From the NCBI GenBank assembly GCA_021741145.1, contig JAIOYK010000030.1:1-64000 (forward strand): 64,000 bases of DNA. Reading direction: 5' to 3'. Position 1 is the first letter of the stretch, and each line of letters starts with the position of its first letter. The DNA is from Rhodospirillum sp. Lineage in GTDB: Bacteria; Pseudomonadota; Alphaproteobacteria; Rhodospirillales; Rhodospirillaceae. The notes beneath the pieces are model-generated. The model made no database searches. It was given only the letters and a program-made list of their open reading frames with translations, and was not told where the DNA came from. Both the position numbers and the translations under genes were made by a program. Below, one piece after another: positions 17,003 to 25,337 of the stretch.

Positions 17003-18172
17003 ATGAAAAAAGATACCGCGGTCACCCATGCCGGACGCGACCCCGCCCGTTTCGACGGGGTGGTCAACACGCCCGCATACCGGGCGTCCACCGTGATCTT
17101 CCCCTCCGTGGCCGAGTTGAAGGCCGCCCATGGCAAGAAGTACGAGACCACCTATTACGGTCGTTACGGTACCCCCACCACCCAATCCCTGGAAGCCGCG
17201 GTGGCCGAGATCGAAGGCGCGACCCATTGCGCCGCCACCAGCTCGGGCATGGGCGCGGTCGCCGGGGCACTGTTGAGCTTCCTGAAGGCTGGCGACCACC
17301 TGTTGATGGTCGACACGGTCTATTGGCCGACCCGGCGGTTCTGTAACGATTTCCTGAAGCGCTTCGGGGTTGAGACCACCTATTACGATCCGCTGATCGG
17401 CGCGGGCGTCGCCGCGCTGATGCGCCCCGAAACCAAGATCGTCTTCTGTGAAGCACCCGGCTCCCTGACCTTCGAGATGCAGGATATCCCGGCCATCGCC
17501 GAGGCCGCCCACGCCGGTGGCGCCTTGGTTCTTCTGGACAACACCTGGGCCTCGCCCCTGTACTTTCAACCCTTCGACAAGGGGGTGGATATCTCCATCC
17601 AGGCGGGCACGAAATACATCGTTGGCCATTCCGACGCCATGCTCGGTACCATTTCCACGGTCGACAAAGGCCAATTCCTGACCATCAAGGACACCCTGGG
17701 CTCCTTCGGCTACGCCACGGGGTCGGAGGAGGCTTACCTGGGTCTGCGCGGCCTACGCACCCTCTCCGCCCGATTGGAGCGGCACCAGCGCTCGGCCATG
17801 ACCATCGCCCACTGGCTCCAAAGCCAGCCGGAAGTGGCGAAGGTCCTTTATCCCGCCCTACCCGATGACCCGGGCCATGCCCTTTGGAAGCGGGATTTCT
17901 CCGGTGCCTCCGGACTGTTCGGCGTTCTCCTGAATCCGGCGCCCGAGGACCGGGTGACGGCCATGCTGGACGGCATGAAACATTTCCCCATGGGCTATTC
18001 CTGGGGCGGCTATGAAAGCCTGATGATCCCCACCCATGCCTCCATCGACCGCACGGCCACCACATGGACCCACGACGGTCCCTCGATCCGCCTGCACATC
18101 GGCCTGGAGGATCCGGAAGACCTGATCGTCGACCTTCGCGCCGGATTTGACCGCCTGTCGGGACAGGCCTGA
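17003..18172 (+). CDS. metC: Cystathionine beta-lyase
   Basis: A Cys/Met metabolism PLP-dependent enzyme of 389 residues that should cleave cystathionine to homocysteine, pyruvate and ammonia. The PLP lysine is Lys204 in GTKYIVGHSD, and the substrate-site segment YGRYGTPT lies near residue 52. The TKYIVGHSDAMLG form is typical of MetC and less so of the gamma-synthases, but homologous activities are hard to separate by eye. GAGG precedes the ATG at 17003. hisI begins 4 bases after the stop codon, suggesting co-transcription. Confidence 0.88.
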   Translation: MKKDTAVTHAGRDPARFDGVVNTPAYRASTVIFPSVAELKAAHGKKYETTYYGRYGTPTTQSLEAAVAEIEGATHCAATSSGMGAVAGALLSFLKAGDHLLMVDTVYWPTRRFCNDFLKRFGVETTYYDPLIGAGVAALMRPETKIVFCEAPGSLTFEMQDIPAIAEAAHAGGALVLLDNTWASPLYFQPFDKGVDISIQAGTKYIVGHSDAMLGTISTVDKGQFLTIKDTLGSFGYATGSEEAYLGLRGLRTLSARLERHQRSAMTIAHWLQSQPEVAKVLYPALPDDPGHALWKRDFSGASGLFGVLLNPAPEDRVTAMLDGMKHFPMGYSWGGYESLMIPTHASIDRTATTWTHDGPSIRLHIGLEDPEDLIVDLRAGFDRLSGQA

Positions 18173-18176
18173 TCCC

Positions 18177-18614
18177 ATGACGGAAACGCCAATGACCGAA
18201 AAAGCCCTGGAAGACGACGCGCCCGTCTGGTCCCTGGTCACGTTCAACGAGGACGGCTTGGTCCCGGCCATCGCCCAACGTTTGGACACCGGCGAGGTCC
18301 TGATGATGGCCTGGATGAACCGGGAGGCCCTGGCCGAGACCCTGGCCACGGGCAAGGCCTGCTACTGGTCCCGCGGCCGCGGGAGGCTCTGGCGCAAGGG
18401 GGAGAGCTCCGGCCAGAGCCAGACCGTGAAATCCCTGAGAGTGGACTGCGACGGCGACACCATTTTGATGCTGGTGGAGCAGAAGGGCGTCGCCTGCCAT
18501 ACGGGCCGGAGCAATTGCTTCTTCAACGAAGTGGGGGCTTCAGGCGACATCAAGGTCATCGCCGAACCCCTGGTTGATCCCGAAGATCTCTATGGTACCA
18601 GAAGTAAGCATTAA
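18177..18614 (+). CDS. hisI: Phosphoribosyl-AMP cyclohydrolase
   Basis: This catalyses the third step of histidine synthesis, opening the purine ring of phosphoribosyl-AMP. The Zn/Mg sites are visible as DCDGDT and CHTGRSNCFF, together with the family segment LMMAWMNREAL. It is the stand-alone cyclohydrolase form without the HisE pyrophosphohydrolase domain. Two starts are possible, 18177 and 18192. The first is listed. It lies directly after metC. Confidence 0.93.
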   Translation: MTETPMTEKALEDDAPVWSLVTFNEDGLVPAIAQRLDTGEVLMMAWMNREALAETLATGKACYWSRGRGRLWRKGESSGQSQTVKSLRVDCDGDTILMLVEQKGVACHTGRSNCFFNEVGASGDIKVIAEPLVDPEDLYGTRSKH

Positions 18615-18739
18615 GTCGTACTCGACTTCCGACCCTTGTTTGGATTGGATGCGGGAACGGAGAGGCGGTAGACCGCCCTCTCCCCCGTTATCGCCGAAAC
18701 TGGACCAAACCAGACCAGACCAAGATTGGACCCAACCCC

Positions 18740-19915
18740 ATGAGCCTCCTTCCTGTCACCGTTCTCACCGGCTTTCTGGGCGCGGGGAAATCCACCCTGC
18801 TGAACAAGCTGCTCCGTCACCCGGACATGGGCGAGACGGCCGTGATCATCAACGAATTCGGCGAGGTCGGCCTGGACCACTTGCTGGTCAAGCGGGTCGA
18901 CGAGGACATTGTTCTGCTCAACTCGGGTTGCCTCTGCTGCACGGTGCGCGGTGACATGGTGGACGCCCTTCGCGAGTTGTTCCTGAAGCGGGTCCGCAAC
19001 GAGGTGCCGGAATTCCAACGGGTGGTGATCGAGACCACGGGTCTGGCCGATCCGGCTCCGATCATCCACACCCTGATGACCGATCCCCTGGTGGGTGCCC
19101 ATTTCCGCATGGATGGGGTGGTGACGCTGGTGGATGCGGTGAATGGCGACAACCAGCTTGACCGCCAGCGGGAGGCCGTGAAACAGGCCGCGGTGGCGGA
19201 CAGAATCGTGCTGACCAAGACCGATATCGCCCCGGGAGCGGCGGTCGAGGCGTTGCGTGCCCGCCTCCACGCGCTCAACCCGGCGGCGCCTCTCCTTGAG
19301 GCTGTCTCCGGCGAGGTCGATCCCGCGGCACTGATCGACTGCGGCCTGTTCACGGCGAAGGACAAGGCACCGGACGTGGCCCGCTGGCTGAACGAGGAAG
19401 CCTATGCGGAGACGGCGGAGGAGGAACATGGGCACCATGGGCACGACCATGGGGGGCACGACCATGGGGGACACGGGCATGGGGGACACGGGCATGGGGG
19501 ACACGGGCATGGGGGACACGACCATGGGGATCACGGACGTCACGATCCTGGCCACGCCCCCCACGACGTGAACCGCCACGACGCCCACATTTCGTCCTTC
19601 TGCATCACGGTGGAGGACCCCATTGACTGGGAACTCTTCGTCAGCGCCATGGAAATGCTGATTTCCAGCAAGGGCGAGGACCTCTTGCGGGTCAAGGGGA
19701 TTCTCAACGTCGAGGGTCAGGAGCAACCGATCGCTGTGCACGGCGTGCAACACGTCTTCCACCCCCCGGTCCCCCTCCCCGAATGGCCGAGCGCGGAGCG
19801 GGCCTCAAAAATCGTCTTCATCACCCGCGACCTGGACAAGGACACCGTGGACAGCCTGCTTAGGGCGATTCTGAGTGGGCGGATGTCCATGGCCTCTGGA
19901 GTCGAACCCGCCTAG
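18740..19915 (+). CDS. CobW/COG0523-family GTP-dependent metal chaperone
   Basis: Walker A GFLGAGKST (residues 11-19) and the metal-binding GCLCC (cysteines 64, 66, 67) define the G3E GTPase family. NEFGEVG is switch-like, and TKTD provides the guanine-specificity motif. A His/Asp/Gly-rich stretch of about 45 residues (from residue 232) separates the GTPase from a C-terminal CobW_C domain. COG0523 members insert zinc or cobalt into target proteins. The His-rich linker, and znuABC 8 kb away, suggest zinc. That is inference. No Zur-like box is seen upstream. Confidence 0.88.
   Translation: MSLLPVTVLTGFLGAGKSTLLNKLLRHPDMGETAVIINEFGEVGLDHLLVKRVDEDIVLLNSGCLCCTVRGDMVDALRELFLKRVRNEVPEFQRVVIETTGLADPAPIIHTLMTDPLVGAHFRMDGVVTLVDAVNGDNQLDRQREAVKQAAVADRIVLTKTDIAPGAAVEALRARLHALNPAAPLLEAVSGEVDPAALIDCGLFTAKDKAPDVARWLNEEAYAETAEEEHGHHGHDHGGHDHGGHGHGGHGHGGHGHGGHDHGDHGRHDPGHAPHDVNRHDAHISSFCITVEDPIDWELFVSAMEMLISSKGEDLLRVKGILNVEGQEQPIAVHGVQHVFHPPVPLPEWPSAERASKIVFITRDLDKDTVDSLLRAILSGRMSMASGVEPA
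19433..19533 (+). repeat. In-frame tandem repeats encoding a His/Gly/Asp tract
   Basis: The unit GGACACGGGCATGGG (15 bp, encoding GHGHG) occurs three times in perfect tandem from about 19470. It is flanked by degenerate copies in which GACCATGGG replaces GGGCATGGG (encoding HDHGG). Its near-perfect repetition suggests recent slippage-driven length change within the metal-binding linker. Confidence 0.8.
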
Positions 19916-20033
19916 AAGAGGCCGCGATAAAACAGGCCCGGATAGGCAAAATTTTCCCTCTCGGGAAATATGTCCCCATCACGGGACATACCGCTCTGTC
20001 TGACTCTTAAGCAAATCTTTACGATTGGCCATT

Positions 20034-20047
20034 GGCATACCGATTGC
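20034..20047 (+). promoter_or_regulatory. Sigma-54-type promoter for the RTX-like gene
   Basis: The stretch TTGGCATACCGATTGCTT contains GG at 20034-20035 and GC at 20046-20047. They are 12 bases apart, as the -24/-12 sigma-54 consensus (TGGCAC-N5-TTGCT) requires. Transcription would start near 20059, 26 bases before the ATG at 20085. No enhancer-binding-protein site was identified. Confidence 0.55.
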
Positions 20048-20084
20048 TTCCCTTTCCTTACGCGATTCAAAAGGAGGGAAGGCA

Positions 20085-21431
20085 ATGAGCGGGACCGAGG
20101 GCGTTTCAAGCGGAATCAAGATTAATCCGGCATTGGTTCTGAGCGGCGCTGATTTGATCAAGGAAGCCGAGTCCATGCCGGTCGAGGAATTCGACCTGGG
20201 AAACGGTATGACGCTCCAGCGCCAGGGCATCATGTTCAAATTCACCGGCAATCAGTCTTTGCTGTCGGGCGGGGCGATGATCGCCGCGCTTCAATCCATG
20301 GACATGGGAGGGGATGCCGGACAGGCCATGTTCAACACCTACCGCAAGACCCATCCCGAGGACTTTGACGGCAGTCGTTCCATGGATGCCATCTTAGCGC
20401 GGGCCAAGTCGGACGGCTCTCCCTTTGCCACCGCCCCGGCCCCTGAAAGCCAAGCCCACGATCAAGCCCACATTGTCGAAGACGGCGGCACATATAATGC
20501 GAGCGAGAGCGAAGAAGGAGTCCATGTTCGCGCGGGCGACAAGACGAAGATCACGGGCAGCGCCGAAGACGACTTCCTGGAAGCGGTGGGTCGGGCCCGG
20601 GTGTGGGGTGGGGGCGGCAATGACGACATTCGCGTGGAGGGCGAGTCATGGGTCGACGGAGGAGATGGCGACGACCGTATTTCAGCGGGTGAAAACGCCA
20701 CCATTGAGGGTGGGACCGGCGACAATTACATCAGCGCGTACACCCGTGCCACGGTGACCGCCGGCGACGGCAATGACTGGATCGAAGCCTATGAGAAGTC
20801 ATCCATACGGGCCGGGGATGGCGACAATTTCGTGAGCACCTATAACCAATCCACCGTCACGACCGGGCAGGGGTCCGATTCCATCCGGGCCGGAACAGAC
20901 AGCGTCGTGGTCAGTGGCGCCGGGGACGATACAATCAAGGTCGGAAAACGGGGTGTGGTGGAAGCCGGAACGGGAAACGACCAGATTACCGTCGAAGAAG
21001 AGACGATCATCCGCTTTAACCGCGGCGACGGTCAGGACATCATCGCCGGTGGCAAGCGAGGATATGCCTTTTCCGAGACGAATCGTTTGTCCTCCAGCAC
21101 CATCGCGTTCGGTGAGGGGATTTCGGCTTCCGATCTGGATTTTCAGGCCCAAGGGAACGACTTGCTGGTCCGCATTCAGGGAAGCGAGGACAGTCTCACT
21201 ATCGCCGATTATCAGCGCCATGGCGTTCCGTCCTTCACCTTCAATGACGGGTCGGCGATCACCTCCGCTGACGTGACAGCCGCCGTCGGCCCCGGCGAAG
21301 CCTATAAACCGGCCAGTCAAGTCCTGCAACGCTGGCACGACGCCAACACGGCCTATCAGTCCGCCCAGGTTAACGCCCAAAATAGCGTTCCCACGGAACA
21401 GAAAATGGAAGGGGCCTCGACCAGCGCATAG
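20085..21431 (+). CDS. RTX-like calcium-binding repeat protein
   Basis: The 448-residue product has an N-terminal segment of about 150 residues without a signal peptide. A block of glycine/aspartate nonapeptide-like repeats (about residues 170-330) follows, such as GGGGNDDI, GGDGDDRI, AGDGNDWI and SGAGDDTI. The block ends with RFNRGDGQDII and a haemolysin-repeat-associated region (DLDFQAQGNDLLVRIQG). RTX repeats bind Ca2+ and mark type I-secreted proteins, but no type I exporter lies adjacent. AGGAGG precedes the ATG, and a sigma-54-like promoter lies upstream. The function of the N-terminal region is unknown. Confidence 0.75.
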   Translation: MSGTEGVSSGIKINPALVLSGADLIKEAESMPVEEFDLGNGMTLQRQGIMFKFTGNQSLLSGGAMIAALQSMDMGGDAGQAMFNTYRKTHPEDFDGSRSMDAILARAKSDGSPFATAPAPESQAHDQAHIVEDGGTYNASESEEGVHVRAGDKTKITGSAEDDFLEAVGRARVWGGGGNDDIRVEGESWVDGGDGDDRISAGENATIEGGTGDNYISAYTRATVTAGDGNDWIEAYEKSSIRAGDGDNFVSTYNQSTVTTGQGSDSIRAGTDSVVVSGAGDDTIKVGKRGVVEAGTGNDQITVEEETIIRFNRGDGQDIIAGGKRGYAFSETNRLSSSTIAFGEGISASDLDFQAQGNDLLVRIQGSEDSLTIADYQRHGVPSFTFNDGSAITSADVTAAVGPGEAYKPASQVLQRWHDANTAYQSAQVNAQNSVPTEQKMEGASTSA

Positions 21432-21446
21432 GGGTATGTTTCTCCG

Positions 21447-21486
21447 ACAAGGCAAGCCCTGATGGGTCATCCGGGGCTTGCCTTGT
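21447..21486. terminator. Bidirectional terminator-like hairpin
   Basis: ACAAGGCAAGCCC (21447-21459) pairs perfectly with GGGCTTGCCTTGT (21474-21486) over 13 bp. It lies between the converging RTX-like and nucleoside-recognition genes. There is no clear T-tract on either strand. Confidence 0.6.
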
Positions 21487-21553
21487 GAACACCACTGAGC
21501 CCGTGTTCGTGACCGATACCCCCCACCCACTTCGATGGTGGTAACGGAATTCG

Positions 21554-22543
21554 CTAAACAGACACCACCGCGCGCCCGTCGCGGGAAAAGAACAAGCGAT
21601 TCACCATGCCTTTGGGAAGCAAGCCATAGACCCGGGCCAGAGCGGCGATAACCACCAGACTGAAAATCAGCCGGAAGACCACGACACCGCTCCAATGGGC
21701 GCCAAGCGCCATAATGAAAAGACTGTCCTCGATCAGGCTGTGACAGAGGCCCAGAAGGCAGACGGAAAGGAACAGATCCTTGCGGGGAATGGTTCCGGCT
21801 TGTCCTTCCTTGATGATCAGGGCGCCGCCATAGGACAGGCCCAGCAGGATCCCCACCATGGTCAGCGGCATGGCCCGCCCCCCGATCCCCACCGCCCCAA
21901 GGACTGGTGCCAGAAGACCGGTTAGCATGCGAGTCACACCGGACTTGTCCATGACCCGCAACAACAGAACCAATCCGACAACGATGGCCAGGATGATCCC
22001 CAGGGTGTGCAGGTTGGACAGCGCCCAATCGCCCCACCCTTGTTCGGTGGCCGGAGCGCCGCCTCCGGACAGGACAGTCAAGGCGACGGGCTCCTGGAGC
22101 CAGTTCAGGCTCTGATAGATCAGGTTCATCAGGACGCCACAGGTCAGGGCGCCGAGAACCCGCAACAGGGTCGAGAACACGAACCCCACCCCGGCCCTTT
22201 GCGAAACCCGCTGTTCCAGGGGGATGGAATGGGCGATCAGGATCATGGTGCCGATGATGGTCATTTGGGCGGTGGTCAGGGTGATCTCGGGCAAGATTCC
22301 CAACAGGACCGCCGTGCCGCCGTAGATGTTGACCAAAAGCACGGTAGCCCAAACCAACCCCAGCTCCGAGGGCAGGCCGACGAGCGCCATGAGCGGCGCG
22401 AACAAGCGCGCGAGGATGGGAAGGACCCCCAACTCCACGAGGATCCGCACGGCGATCATGACGGGGATCATGACCTTCGCCAGCGTCCAATAGACGCTCA
22501 GGCCCTCGATCAGAGTGGCGCGGAGAAATCGGATCACGGACAT
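21554..22543 (-). CDS. Nucleoside-recognition (Gate) domain membrane protein
   Basis: A polytopic protein of 329 residues with about eight hydrophobic segments in two halves. Each half carries a Gate-type region, seen as LVNIYGGTAVLLGILPEI in the first and LLGLSYGGALIIKEG in the second. Such proteins resemble spore-maturation SpmA/SpmB and concentrative nucleoside transporters, but the substrate is unknown. It diverges from an Lrp-type regulator, and the operator palindrome between them suggests Lrp control. Confidence 0.78.
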   Translation of the reverse strand: MSVIRFLRATLIEGLSVYWTLAKVMIPVMIAVRILVELGVLPILARLFAPLMALVGLPSELGLVWATVLLVNIYGGTAVLLGILPEITLTTAQMTIIGTMILIAHSIPLEQRVSQRAGVGFVFSTLLRVLGALTCGVLMNLIYQSLNWLQEPVALTVLSGGGAPATEQGWGDWALSNLHTLGIILAIVVGLVLLLRVMDKSGVTRMLTGLLAPVLGAVGIGGRAMPLTMVGILLGLSYGGALIIKEGQAGTIPRKDLFLSVCLLGLCHSLIEDSLFIMALGAHWSGVVVFRLIFSLVVIAALARVYGLLPKGMVNRLFFSRDGRAVVSV

Positions 22544-22625
22544 GGGAGACCTTCCAAGAAACAGGGCCGGGGAGTGGAGCCAGGAAGCACGTGTTAAATC
22601 GGCGAAATCATAGATCCAGGCCCTT

Positions 22626-22653
22626 GAAATAGGTGGTCAAAATCACCTATTTC
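22626..22653. promoter_or_regulatory. Perfect operator palindrome between divergent genes
   Basis: GAAATAGGTG (22626-22635) and CACCTATTTC (22644-22653) are perfect inverted copies separated by 8 bases. They lie 46 bases before the Lrp-type gene and 83 bases before the divergent membrane protein gene. The symmetry and position fit an Lrp/AsnC-family dimer site controlling both. Confidence 0.65.
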
Positions 22654-22698
22654 GCGCAATATTTCACCATCAATCGTCTTTCTCTGGAGAAAACCCGC

Positions 22699-23163
22699 AT
22701 GGACGCCTTGGACCGTCGCTTACTGGATGCGTTGCAACGGGATGCATCGGGGACCAACGCGGCCTTGGCGGAGGAATGCGGCCTTTCCCCCTCCAGCTGC
22801 TTGCGGCGGGTCCAGCGGCTGAAGGCGGAGGGCTATTTGACCGGCACGGTGGCGCTGGCGGACGCGGACCGCCTGGGCCGAAGCCTGACGGCGATTGTCG
22901 AGGTCGTTCTGGAGCTTCACGCCAAATCGAAGCGCGGAACATTCCTCGCGGACCTGGAACGGGAGGCGTCGGTGACCCAGGCCTGGACGGTCACCGGCGA
23001 CCCGGACATGGTGCTGATTCTGCGCCTGAAGGACATGAAGGAATACGCGGACCTGGTGAACCGGATCTTCGATTCGGATCCGAATGTGCTGCGCTTCCGC
23101 ACGCTCTTCGTGATGAGCACCCACAAGGACACGACGGTGATCCCCACCGACGCCCTACCCTGA
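22699..23163 (+). CDS. Lrp/AsnC family transcriptional regulator
   Basis: The 154-residue protein has an N-terminal winged helix-turn-helix (MDALDRRLLDALQRDAS, then NAALAEECGLSPSSCLRRVQRL) and a C-terminal RAM/AsnC ligand-binding fold (VTQAWTVTGDPDMVLILRL). I start at the ATG at 22699. An upstream in-frame ATG at 22633 adds residues not typical of the family. The effector is unknown but usually an amino acid. It diverges from the nucleoside-recognition gene and converges with a DUF1989 gene 6 bases away. Confidence 0.9.
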   Translation: MDALDRRLLDALQRDASGTNAALAEECGLSPSSCLRRVQRLKAEGYLTGTVALADADRLGRSLTAIVEVVLELHAKSKRGTFLADLEREASVTQAWTVTGDPDMVLILRLKDMKEYADLVNRIFDSDPNVLRFRTLFVMSTHKDTTVIPTDALP

Positions 23164-23169
23164 CGCCCC

Positions 23170-24057
23170 CTATTCCTCCGTTTCGGTCCCATGGGTGCGG
23201 TCATAGGCGGAGACGGGCGGAGAGGTCCAGCCCTTCGGTGGCGCGGCGGGCTTGAGGACCTCCACCAGCAGCGGATAACAGGCCGCGGTGTCGGAGGAAT
23301 GACCGGTGGAGCAATCGCCCCCAGGGCAGGCCGACAGGTCGCCGAGCAGGTCGATCTCGGCGAACATCTCGAGGTAATCGCCGGGACGGACAGGGCTGGC
23401 CTTCATGAAATACTGGCCCGTCTCCTTGAGGAATCCGGTGCACATAAAGACATTGAGCACGTCATGGACATGCCCCTCGGCCTCGACGAGGGGCATGTCG
23501 AGATGCTCGGCCAAGGCTCGGGTCAGGTTGGAATGGCAGCAGTGGTGGTATTGGCCGCCATCGCTGAGCAGGGCATGGGTATAGGGATCGCACCGGGTAC
23601 CGATGACGTCATGGCAGGCGCCGCCAAAGGCATCGAAACCGTACCAGTCCAGCGTGTCGTGGAGGATGGTGGCCAAGGGCCGCAGATGGGGAAAAGACGA
23701 ATAGAGCTGATCCCCCAGGCCCACATGGGTCCCATTCAACGCACGGGTCTTACCGGAATAGAACCGCTCGGAGAGATCATGGGCGTTCCAGAGGTTGAGG
23801 TCCCCCACCTGCGGCCCCTCGACGGAGCGGATCCGGAAGACATGTCCCGCGGGTACGAAGAAACAGCGCGCGTCGCGCGGGGGAACAGTGATCGTCTCGA
23901 CACTGGCGAGGCTATCGCGGATGCTCCGGTAGGCGGAAAGATCCGGCCGCGGCAGGGTTTCCGTGGGGTAGCAGACCACGGGCGCGATGGCCTTGCGGGC
24001 GGCCGCGTCTTCGGGTGGGGTCGCGAGGGGGATGGGTTTCATGCGCATAACCTGCAT
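23170..24057 (-). CDS. DUF1989 family protein (urea carboxylase-associated type)
   Basis: The 295-residue product carries the DUF1989 pattern: FFVPAGHVFRIRSVEGPQVGDLNLWNAHDL, with later FGGACHDVIGTRCDPY, HHCCHSNLTRAL and VLNVFMCTGF, rich in Cys and His. DUF1989 proteins occur next to urea carboxylase and allophanate hydrolase and are linked to aminomethyl or guanidine-carboxylase pathways. No such genes are present here. The start at 24057 and another Met at residue 6 are both possible. Confidence 0.82.
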   Translation of the reverse strand: MQVMRMKPIPLATPPEDAAARKAIAPVVCYPTETLPRPDLSAYRSIRDSLASVETITVPPRDARCFFVPAGHVFRIRSVEGPQVGDLNLWNAHDLSERFYSGKTRALNGTHVGLGDQLYSSFPHLRPLATILHDTLDWYGFDAFGGACHDVIGTRCDPYTHALLSDGGQYHHCCHSNLTRALAEHLDMPLVEAEGHVHDVLNVFMCTGFLKETGQYFMKASPVRPGDYLEMFAEIDLLGDLSACPGGDCSTGHSSDTAACYPLLVEVLKPAAPPKGWTSPPVSAYDRTHGTETEE

Positions 24058-24089
24058 TGTGACGGGAGAGCGTCCCGAGAACGCCCACC

Positions 24090-25199
24090 CTATCCAATCC
24101 CCATCACTGTTTCCACAACCCGTTTAACGTCGGCGCGCACCGGTCCCGGATTGGGTGGATCGGCGAGTGTCGTGAACCAGTGCTCCGGGGGAGTCCGGCC
24201 CCGCCGATGGTTCCAGTGGACGGTCCGCAACAGGCTTTCCGCCTCGGCGGGCAAGCGCGAGGGGATGGCCTGACCCGCCACTGTCCCCCAGATCCCCGCC
24301 CAACAGCGCGCCACCGACCAGGGGTTATACCCGCCTCCCCCCAAAAGGATCACCCGGGGCGCCAAGGGAAGCAGGCCCGAGACCGCCCGCCAGAGGGCGC
24401 CATTGGAAAGCTCCATACGGGACTGGGGGTCGTCGGCCAAACCGTCCGCCCCACATTGCACCACCAGGGCCTCGGGCTTCCAAGCCGAAACCAGGGCCAG
24501 CACGGCGTTGTCCATGACCCAGGCGTGCTCGCTATCGTTCAGCTCCGTGGGCATGGGCAGGTTCCGGGCCCAGCCACCGCCGCGGTCCGTCTCCGGCCCC
24601 GTGCGAGGCCAACGGTCCCGTTCGTGAATGGAAATCACCAGCACCCGCGGGTCCCCATGGAAGGCGTCCTGAACCCCATCCCCATGGTGAGCGTCCAGGT
24701 CCACATAGGCGAGCGGCGCGATGCCCGCGTCCAACAGGGCCAGCAACCCGAGCACCGGGTCATTGAAGTAGCAGAAGCCATTGGCCCGATCCGGGCGCCC
24801 ATGGTGGGTGCCCCCCGCGGGATGGTGAACCACCCCTCCACCCAGGACCAGGTCCACCGCCTTCAAGGTCCCGCCACAGGCGGTGGCCGGGCGCCGGTAC
24901 ATTTCCGGATAGATGGGATTGCCGTTAACGCCGATATTGTGCCGCTCCCGGAGGACCTCCGGCACGGCCTGGGCAACCTCGGCGGCATGCAGGGCCGCCA
25001 CGTAAGCCGGGTCGTGGAAGCGGGCAAGGGCCTCCGGCGAGGCCTGAGGGCTCTCCACGAATTGGCTTTCGGGCAGCCATCCAAGGGCCCGGACCAGATC
25101 CATGCAGGCGGACACCCGCGGAATACTCAGCGGGTGGGTCGTTCCATAGCGGGAATTCCGGTAGATTTCATGGGCGATGAACAGGGGCGCGTCGGGCAT
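24090..25199 (-). CDS. Histone deacetylase/acetoin utilisation (AcuC-type) family amidohydrolase
   Basis: The 369-residue protein carries the HDAC-fold zinc site segment VDLDAHHGDGVQDAF, with further HPAGGTHHGRPDRANGFCYFND and VQCGADGLADDPQ (the Asp ligand region). LLGGGGYNPWSVARCW lies near the C-terminus. Bacterial members hydrolyse acetylated lysines or polyamines or act on acetoin metabolism. The substrate is not visible. It lies 32 bases upstream of the DUF1989 gene on the same strand, suggesting an operon. Confidence 0.88.
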   Translation of the reverse strand: MPDAPLFIAHEIYRNSRYGTTHPLSIPRVSACMDLVRALGWLPESQFVESPQASPEALARFHDPAYVAALHAAEVAQAVPEVLRERHNIGVNGNPIYPEMYRRPATACGGTLKAVDLVLGGGVVHHPAGGTHHGRPDRANGFCYFNDPVLGLLALLDAGIAPLAYVDLDAHHGDGVQDAFHGDPRVLVISIHERDRWPRTGPETDRGGGWARNLPMPTELNDSEHAWVMDNAVLALVSAWKPEALVVQCGADGLADDPQSRMELSNGALWRAVSGLLPLAPRVILLGGGGYNPWSVARCWAGIWGTVAGQAIPSRLPAEAESLLRTVHWNHRRGRTPPEHWFTTLADPPNPGPVRADVKRVVETVMGIG

Positions 25200-25337
25200 A
25201 TCCGTCCAGAGATGGGGAAAGGGAACGTGGGACGCAACGGGACGGGCGGTCTGTTTTCCGCATCCGGCCTTAACTCCGCCGCGAACTTGGGGCAGGATGA
25301 TCCTCCCTTCGCCCCATTCCAGCAGGACCCCGGCCCC

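Noticed and set aside
18615-18739. Zur box upstream of the CobW-type gene
   Set aside because: No TGTTAT-type palindrome is present, only a weak GC-rich hairpin and CCAGACC repeats.
20799-22490. 563-codon minus-strand frame over the RTX-like and nucleoside-recognition genes
   Set aside because: It runs through two real genes in other frames with no recognisable domains.
24180-25337. Extended N-terminus of the PRC-barrel protein
   Set aside because: The upstream part is antisense to the HDAC-family gene. A signal peptide and AGGA support the start at 25338.
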